From Lachnospiraceae bacterium (GTDB taxonomy: Bacteria > Bacillota > Clostridia > Lachnospirales > Lachnospiraceae): a DNA stretch of 42,900 nt. Numbering within the stretch: position 1 is the stretch's first letter; each line of letters starts with the position of its first letter. Below, piece after piece: positions 38,070 through 42,900 of this stretch. The translations under genes and the position numbers were made by a program. The stretch is from contig JAFWTY010000019.1 in the NCBI GenBank assembly GCA_017518735.1, forward strand, positions 1 to 42,900, in the 5' to 3' direction. The notes under the pieces are model-generated. The model saw only the letters and a list, made by a program, of their open reading frames with translations. It made no database searches and had not been told where the DNA came from.

Positions 38070-38987
38070 ATGGAAGAGAAAATTACATTTTTTGGTGCAT
38101 TGGGAAGAATGTGGGCCAGAATCTTTAATTACAAAGATACTGCCACGAGAAAAGAATACTGGTTTCCGGTAATCTTCCATGTATTGATCTGCGGAATCGC
38201 CTGTGGATTGATGATCCTGTCCAATATGGACTACATGGGTTACGGATTCTATTTCTGCCTCGGAGCTTTTGCATTTTTGGGCTACCTGGTATTTTCCATC
38301 CTTCCCTGGCTGGCACTTACCGTACGAAGACTGCGTGATGCGGGAAAGAGCGGCTGGTGGACACTGCTGATTCTGATTGTCGGAGTCGGACTCATCATCC
38401 TGATGGTGATCTGTACCTCTGCCAGTGCACTCAGCTTAAAGTCCCAGGGTTCCTTTGATCCGTCTCAGAACGTACAGGAGGAGGTTTACGGACCGCCCGA
38501 AATCTTCTCGGATGATGATTTGAACGATGAACCGATTGAAGATCCGGGTGCTTTTGAACCGTCTCAGAATGAAGAACCGGTTGTATACGGACCGCCTGAA
38601 ATGTTTGATCCTGCCCAAAATGAGGAAGTGGACGTTTACGGCCCTCCCGAAATGTTTGAAGGAAACGAGGCCGAGGGAGCAAGCGTGGAAGAAGCAAAGA
38701 GCGCAAGTTCCGAGAGCGAAGAGGTAAAGGCGGAAGAAACTGCAGAGAAAGCTGTAGAAGAAGCCAAGGAAGCCGTAGAAGAAGAAACGAAGGAAGTTGC
38801 CGAAGCTGTTCGGGAAAGCGCTGAAAATGCCGCTGAAGAAGTGAAAGAAGCTGCCGGAAACACAGAAGAATTCGCATCTACTCTTAAACTTGATCCGGTG
38901 ACCGATGAAATGCTCGAACCGCAGCCCGTGGCAGTGCATGAGGAAGCAGCCGCAGAGCCCGCTGTTGAAACTGCCGAAGAGGCTTAA
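38070..38987 (+). CDS. DUF805 membrane protein with long acidic repetitive tail
   Basis: Residues about 1-130 form a DUF805 domain: GALGRMWARIFNYKDTATRKEYW at the N-terminus, three to four membrane helices, and the family signature RRLRDAGKSGWW at about 91-102. The last 170 residues are unlike usual DUF805 proteins. First come three copies of an FDPSQN...VYGPPEMF unit (38454-38657), then an E/A/K-rich stretch predicted to be helical or coiled (about 200-270), and a final acidic tail. The function of the domain is unknown. The start follows AAAGGAG at a rather long distance of 11 bases. It is 18 bases after the PrsA-like gene and is followed by the tig promoter. Confidence 0.8.
   Translation: MEEKITFFGALGRMWARIFNYKDTATRKEYWFPVIFHVLICGIACGLMILSNMDYMGYGFYFCLGAFAFLGYLVFSILPWLALTVRRLRDAGKSGWWTLLILIVGVGLIILMVICTSASALSLKSQGSFDPSQNVQEEVYGPPEIFSDDDLNDEPIEDPGAFEPSQNEEPVVYGPPEMFDPAQNEEVDVYGPPEMFEGNEAEGASVEEAKSASSESEEVKAEETAEKAVEEAKEAVEEETKEVAEAVRESAENAAEEVKEAAGNTEEFASTLKLDPVTDEMLEPQPVAVHEEAAAEPAVETAEEA
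38454..38657 (+). repeat. Three-copy protein repeat in the DUF805 tail
   Basis: Units F(D/E)P(S/A)QN...VYGPPE(M/I)F occur three times with unequal spacing. The base sequence differs between copies, so the protein motif is conserved and not just recent DNA duplication. Confidence 0.75.
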
Positions 38988-39000
38988 AACGAACAAATTC

Positions 39001-39029
39001 TTGTGAGAATGCAAGATTTATGCTATAAT
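39001..39029 (+). promoter_or_regulatory. tig promoter
   Basis: TTGTGA (39001-39006), a 17-base spacer and TATAAT (39024-39029), preceded by TGC. The predicted start is near 39036 and the leader about 49 bases. Confidence 0.78.
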
Positions 39030-39084
39030 TTTTATTTGCCCGCGGATTGCGGACAGCGTAACAACGAAAGGAGATTTATTTTAA

Positions 39085-40428
39085 ATGAGTTTACAGGTTG
39101 AAAAATTGGAAAAAGGTATGGCAAAGCTTACCATCGAAGTACCCGCTGAAGAGTTTAAGAAGGCTATCGATGTAGCTTACAACAAGAATAAAAAGAAAAT
39201 TTCCGTTCCGGGATTCCGTGCCGGAAAGGTTCCCCGCCAGATGATCGAAAAGATGTACGGCAAGGATGTTTTCTACGAAGAAGCAGCAAACGAAATCATT
39301 CCCGATGCATATGAGAAAGCATACAAGGAATGCGAAGAAGAAATCACCTCCACTCCGAAGATTGATGTAGTTCAGATGGAAGAAGGAAAGTCCTTCATTT
39401 TTACCGCTGAAGTTGCATTAAAGCCTGAAGTTACTCTTGGTACCTACAAGGGTGTGGAAGTTGAGAAAGTAGAAGTTGAAGTATCCGAAGAAGATATCAA
39501 CGAAGAGATCGAGAAAGAGCGTAAGAACTGCGCAAGAACCATTACCGTGGAAGACAGAGCGGTAAAGGACGGCGACAGCGTTACCATCGATTTTGAAGGT
39601 TTTGTGGATGATGTTGCTTTCGAAGGCGGTAAGGGCGAGGACTTCCCCTTAACCATCGGTTCCCACTCCTTCATCGATACTTTCGAAGAGCAGTTGATCG
39701 GCAAGAACATCGGCGATGATGTTGTTGTAAACGTAACCTTCCCGGAAGATTATCATGCAGAGAACTTAAAGGGTAAGCCTGCTAAATTCAACGTAAAGAT
39801 CAAGAAGATTCAGGAGACCGAGCTTCCCGAGCTTGATGACGAGTTCGCTTCCGAAGTAAGCTCCTATGATACTTTTGAAGAATACAAGAAGAGCGTGGAA
39901 GACGGCTTAAAGGCTAAGAAGGAATCCGAAGCAAAGACCAAGAAGGAAGATGCTGTTGTAGAAGCTATCATTGCTGATGCAAAAATGGATATCCCCGAGG
40001 CTATGCTCGCTACCGAACAGCGTGCCATCGTAAGCGACTTCTCCCAGAGACTTCAGATGCAGGGTATGAACATTGAGCAGTACTACATGTACACCGGCTT
40101 AAACGAAGCTAAGATGATGGAAGAGGTTAAGGAACAGGCTGAGCGCAGAATCAAGACCAGACTTGTATGCGAAGCAGTTGTAAAGGCTGAGAACATCGAA
40201 GTTTCCGAAGCAGAGCTTGATGAAGAATTAAAGAAACTTGCAGACAGCTATGGTTTGGAAGTAGACAAAGTAAAGAACGAGTTCATGGATGGGGAAAGAA
40301 TCGAAGAATTCAAGAAGGATATCGCGATTCAGAAAGCCATCACTTTTGTAACCGAGAACTCCAAAGAAGTAGCAGCAAAGAAAGAAAAGAAGGCTGCAAA
40401 GAAAGAAGAAAAGAAGGACGAGGAATAA
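39085..40428 (+). CDS. tig: Trigger factor
   Basis: Trigger factor is the ribosome-bound chaperone and prolyl isomerase that meets nascent chains at the exit tunnel. The N-terminal ribosome-docking domain carries GFRAGKVPRQ (about 43-52). The FKBP-type PPIase domain spans about 150-245, with GDSVTIDFEGFVDDVAFEGGKGEDFPLTIGS (parts of it). The C-terminal arms follow. The last 20 residues are lysine- and alanine-rich (AAKKEKKAAKKEEKKDEE), a common tail in this group. The length of 447 residues is normal. AAAGGAG lies about 11 bases upstream. It starts the tig-clpP-clpX-lon quality-control run; clpP begins 30 bases later. Confidence 0.97.
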   Translation: MSLQVEKLEKGMAKLTIEVPAEEFKKAIDVAYNKNKKKISVPGFRAGKVPRQMIEKMYGKDVFYEEAANEIIPDAYEKAYKECEEEITSTPKIDVVQMEEGKSFIFTAEVALKPEVTLGTYKGVEVEKVEVEVSEEDINEEIEKERKNCARTITVEDRAVKDGDSVTIDFEGFVDDVAFEGGKGEDFPLTIGSHSFIDTFEEQLIGKNIGDDVVVNVTFPEDYHAENLKGKPAKFNVKIKKIQETELPELDDEFASEVSSYDTFEEYKKSVEDGLKAKKESEAKTKKEDAVVEAIIADAKMDIPEAMLATEQRAIVSDFSQRLQMQGMNIEQYYMYTGLNEAKMMEEVKEQAERRIKTRLVCEAVVKAENIEVSEAELDEELKKLADSYGLEVDKVKNEFMDGERIEEFKKDIAIQKAITFVTENSKEVAAKKEKKAAKKEEKKDEE

Positions 40429-40458
40429 TCCGTCCGAAGATAATAAGGGGGAAAACAA

Positions 40459-41046
40459 ATGAGTTTAGTGCCTTATGTCATTGAGCAGACCAGTCGCGGT
40501 GAGCGCTCTTACGATATTTATTCCAGACTTTTAAAGGATCGTATCATCTTCCTCGGCGAAGAAGTAAACGAAGTAACGGCAAGCCTTGTTGTTGCACAGC
40601 TTCTGTTCCTCGAGGCGGAAGATCCCGATAAGGATATTCAGCTTTATATCAACGGCCCGGGCGGATCCGTTACAGCAGGTATGGCAATCTACGATACCAT
40701 GCAGTACATCAAGTGTGACGTTTCCACCATCTGCATCGGCATGGCAGCTTCCATGGGAGCTTTCCTGCTTGCAGGCGGAACCAAGGGCAAGAGAATGGCT
40801 CTTCCGAATGCGGAAGTCATGATTCACCAGCCTCTCGGCGGTGCACAGGGTCAGGCTACCGAAATCGAAATCGCTGCAAAGCACATCCTTCAGACCAAGG
40901 AAAAATTAAACAAGATTTTATCCGAAAACACCGGAAAAGATCTTGAGATCATTGCGGCAGATACGGACAGAGACAACTGGATGACAGCGGAAGAAGCTAA
41001 AGAATACGGCTTAATCGATGCTGTTATTACCAATCGCGAGAAATAA
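40459..41046 (+). CDS. clpP: ATP-dependent Clp protease proteolytic subunit
   Basis: ClpP forms the 14-subunit proteolytic chamber that works with ClpX or other Clp ATPases to degrade regulatory and damaged proteins. The catalytic triad is S98 in GMAASMGA, H123 in MIHQPLGG and the Asp near residue 172 in TDRDNWM. The N-terminal axial loop [24 protein letters not shown] (in two parts) is intact. The length of 195 residues is normal. The ribosome binding site is AGGGGG about 7 bases upstream. clpX follows after 26 bases, so the two make a single functional set. No CtsR operator was seen in front of tig or clpP. Confidence 0.98.
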   Translation: MSLVPYVIEQTSRGERSYDIYSRLLKDRIIFLGEEVNEVTASLVVAQLLFLEAEDPDKDIQLYINGPGGSVTAGMAIYDTMQYIKCDVSTICIGMAASMGAFLLAGGTKGKRMALPNAEVMIHQPLGGAQGQATEIEIAAKHILQTKEKLNKILSENTGKDLEIIAADTDRDNWMTAEEAKEYGLIDAVITNREK

Positions 41047-41072
41047 ACCATCAGGGAGAGGATAACCCGGAC

Positions 41073-42350
41073 ATGGCAAAGAAAAACGGTGAAAAAATCA
41101 AATGCTCCTTTTGCGGAAAGACGCAGGACCAGGTAAACAAAATGATTGCCGGTCCCGACGGACTTTATATCTGCGACGAATGCGTGGAAATGTGTTCCAT
41201 GATCGTGGGAGATGAAAAATATTATCACGGACATGACAAGGATGACGATGGGGAAGAAAAGGAGATTAACCTTTTAAAGCCCGCTGAAATCAAGGAATTT
41301 TTGGATGAATATGTCATCGGTCAGGACGAAGCAAAGAAAGTCCTTTCCGTAGCGGTTTACAACCACTACAAGAGAGTCATGGCACCCGACGACATCGATG
41401 TGGAACTTCAGAAGAGCAACATCATTATGGTCGGCCCCACCGGTTCGGGTAAAACCTACCTTGCACAGACACTTGCAAAAATCATCAACGTTCCGTTCGC
41501 GATTGCCGATGCCACAACGCTTACCGAAGCAGGTTATGTCGGAGAGGACGTGGAAAACATCCTCTTAAAGCTGATTCAGGCAGCAGACTACGATGTGGAC
41601 CGTGCAGAGTACGGAATCGTTTACATTGACGAAATTGACAAGATTACGAAGAAGAGTGAGAACGTCTCCATTACCCGTGATGTTTCGGGCGAAGGTGTTC
41701 AGCAGGCTCTTTTGAAAATCATCGAGGGAACGAATGCATCCGTGCCTCCCCAGGGCGGCAGAAAGCATCCTCAGCAGGAACTGATTCCGATCGATACGAC
41801 CAATATTCTGTTCATCTGCGGCGGTGCTTTTGACGGACTTGAAAAAATCATCGAAGCGAGACTGAATCAGAAATCCATCGGTTTCAATTCCATCCTCGCA
41901 AAGAACTCCGACAAGGCGTTGGGAGAACTTTTGAAAGAGGTTGCACCTCAGGATTTCATCAAGTTCGGTCTGATTCCCGAATTCATCGGACGTGTTCCGG
42001 TAAATGTATCGCTTGAGGGTCTGGATGTGGATGCACTGATCCGCATCATCAAAGAGCCCAAGAATGCGATGGTAAAACAGTATAAGAAGCTTTTTGAACT
42101 CGACGATGTCGAACTTGAATTTGAAGAGGATGCCATCCGCGAAATCGCTACGGAAGCATATGAGCGAAAGACCGGAGCCAGAGGAATCCGTTCCATCATG
42201 GAAAAAGTCATGATGGATGTCATGTTCGAAATTCCTTCCGATGAGACCATTATCAAATGTATCATCACCAAAGATGCGGTGCTCGGAAAGACCAAACCTA
42301 CCGTAGTCCGGATCGGCGAAGAAAAGGAACTGAAGAAAAAAAGAGCGTAA
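41073..42350 (+). CDS. clpX: ClpX unfoldase (AAA+ ATPase of ClpXP)
   Basis: ClpX unfolds tagged or regulatory substrates and feeds them to ClpP. The N-terminal zinc-binding domain holds C11, C14, C34 and C37 (KCSFCGKTQ and ICDEC). Walker A GPTGSGKT is at residues 121-128, Walker [10 protein letters not shown] at about 186-194. Sensor and pore-loop parts follow, including GYVGEDVEN. The IGF loop that grips ClpP is likely IGFNS at about 269-273. The C-terminal small AAA+ domain has [13 protein letters not shown]. The length of 425 residues is typical. GGGAGAGG precedes the ATG at a longish distance. lon begins 26 bases after the stop. Confidence 0.98.
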   Translation: MAKKNGEKIKCSFCGKTQDQVNKMIAGPDGLYICDECVEMCSMIVGDEKYYHGHDKDDDGEEKEINLLKPAEIKEFLDEYVIGQDEAKKVLSVAVYNHYKRVMAPDDIDVELQKSNIIMVGPTGSGKTYLAQTLAKIINVPFAIADATTLTEAGYVGEDVENILLKLIQAADYDVDRAEYGIVYIDEIDKITKKSENVSITRDVSGEGVQQALLKIIEGTNASVPPQGGRKHPQQELIPIDTTNILFICGGAFDGLEKIIEARLNQKSIGFNSILAKNSDKALGELLKEVAPQDFIKFGLIPEFIGRVPVNVSLEGLDVDALIRIIKEPKNAMVKQYKKLFELDDVELEFEEDAIREIATEAYERKTGARGIRSIMEKVMMDVMFEIPSDETIIKCIITKDAVLGKTKPTVVRIGEEKELKKKRA

Positions 42351-42376
42351 GCAGATTACGAATATAAGAGAATAGT

Positions 42377-42900
42377 ATGAGCGAGTATAACGAACTTAAG
42401 AGGCTTCCGGTAATTGCCATGCAGGGGATGGTTGTTCTCCCCGGTATGGTAGGCCACATCGACTTGAAGAAAGGCGAGGTGGAGGAAGCCTTAATTGATA
42501 TCATGAATAACGGCGGAGAAGTGGCACTTGCCACTTTGCGGGAAGGCATGGATTCCATTACCGGAATTTCTGCTGTTTTTCCCGTGGGCGTTTCCGCCAT
42601 GATCAAACAGAGAGTTTCCCTTCCGAACGGAAACATCCGAATTCTGCTGGAAGGCAAGGAGCGTGCGGTTTTCCGTGAGCTCGGTCCCAAGGAAAAAGGA
42701 TTGTACCGCGGGGAACTCGTGGAAAAACCGATTGAACGATGTGGCTTTACCTCGGAAGAAGCGGAAGTACGAATCCGTATGCTTTCCGAGCTTTTGGGAG
42801 AGTATGTCGTATACCAGAAGAATCTGACCAAAAATCTCTTAAGTTACGCAAGAACCACAACAGATCTTCTGGAGTTTATGCGAATCTTAACCATCAAGAT
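42377..42900 (+). CDS. lon: Lon protease, N-terminal part (cut by the window end)
   Basis: Lon is an ATP-dependent protease of the cytoplasm. About 174 residues are visible and the frame is open to the last base. They form the start of the LON substrate-recognition domain: LPVIAMQGMVVLPGMVGHIDL, the usual Lon beginning where a Pro-Leu-hydrophobic pattern meets the VFP strand (in parts), and RILLEGKERAVFREL (about residues 84-98). The ATPase and Ser-Lys protease parts lie beyond the window. The ribosome binding site is weak (AAGAGA about 6 bases upstream). Position directly after clpX is the common Firmicute order. Confidence 0.92.
   Translation, partial: MSEYNELKRLPVIAMQGMVVLPGMVGHIDLKKGEVEEALIDIMNNGGEVALATLREGMDSITGISAVFPVGVSAMIKQRVSLPNGNIRILLEGKERAVFRELGPKEKGLYRGELVEKPIERCGFTSEEAEVRIRMLSELLGEYVVYQKNLTKNLLSYARTTTDLLEFMRILTIK

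Noticed and set aside
36900..38180. A 426-codon open frame on the minus strand, opposite the PrsA-like gene
   Set aside because: The plus-strand frame has a signal peptide, lipobox and rotamase domain. The minus-strand product has no recognisable domain and starts inside the DUF805 gene. Long antisense frames are expected from this codon use.
1..42900. Mobile element, prophage, CRISPR array, toxin-antitoxin or other defence system
   Set aside because: I found no transposase, integrase, repeat-spacer array, methylase or nuclease module. Gene order and codon use are even across the window.

Overview
The window looks like a chromosomal segment of a low-to-mid GC Gram-positive anaerobe of the Clostridia, most probably Lachnospiraceae. 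This is inferred from gene content, not from a marker gene: ATP-dependent PEP carboxykinase, a Gram-positive secretion set (long SecA with a zinc tail, a PrsA-like lipoprotein, an NlpC/P60 hydrolase), comEA/comEC, a long-form HPF, AGGAGG-type ribosome binding sites, and sigma-A promoters that mostly carry an extended -10 (TGn). I saw no rRNA, tRNA, CRISPR array, prophage, insertion sequence or integrase. Almost all of the window is ordinary core genome, densely packed on both strands.

Layout. 1-4.6 kb: the 3' part of pckA, trxB, a secreted NlpC/P60 cell-wall hydrolase and hpf, each ended by a clear hairpin terminator. 4.6-8.2 kb (minus strand): a three-gene membrane module made of an SPFH protein with zinc ribbons, a TFIIB-type zinc-ribbon membrane protein and a membrane-anchored zinc-ribbon/Tim44-like protein. 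It resembles the B. subtilis ydjGHI group but lacks the PspA-like gene. 8.4-10.7 kb: a 2-hydroxyacid dehydrogenase with an AEC transporter, then a small basic membrane protein. 10.8-14.7 kb: secA-prfB. 14.7-17.5 kb (minus strand): a membrane diguanylate cyclase and two translationally coupled membrane proteins. 17.5-19.5 kb: an EamA transporter, predicted leaderless, whose 3' end overlaps a convergent LytTR regulator, and a DUF1294 protein.

19.5-26.4 kb is an arginine biosynthesis region. argG runs leftward and a GNAT-argJ-argB-argD-(solute-binding protein) operon runs rightward, with ArgR-like operators between the two promoters. 26.5-32.8 kb is comEA, an OmpR-type response regulator, its histidine kinase, a GerMN-domain lipoprotein and comEC, all tightly spaced. 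The regulator-kinase-GerMN-lipoprotein triplet parallels actinobacterial MtrA-MtrB-LpqB, and the regulator resembles WalR. A perfect WalR-type direct repeat lies in front of the NlpC/P60 gene at 2.4 kb, so the two loci may belong to one cell-wall regulatory circuit.

32.8-42.9 kb: holA, a DUF1653 protein, mutY, glyA, a PpiC/PrsA-like lipoprotein, a DUF805 protein with an odd repetitive acidic tail, and the protein quality-control run tig-clpP-clpX-lon (lon is cut by the window edge). The observations I rate most worth following are the WalR/MtrA-like circuit, the tandem DnaA boxes upstream of hpf, the SPFH/zinc-ribbon module, and several RNA-level signals: the leaderless eamA transcript, the hairpin at the comEA ribosome binding site, the hairpin inside the PrsA-like signal-peptide codons, and the lost prfB frameshift.
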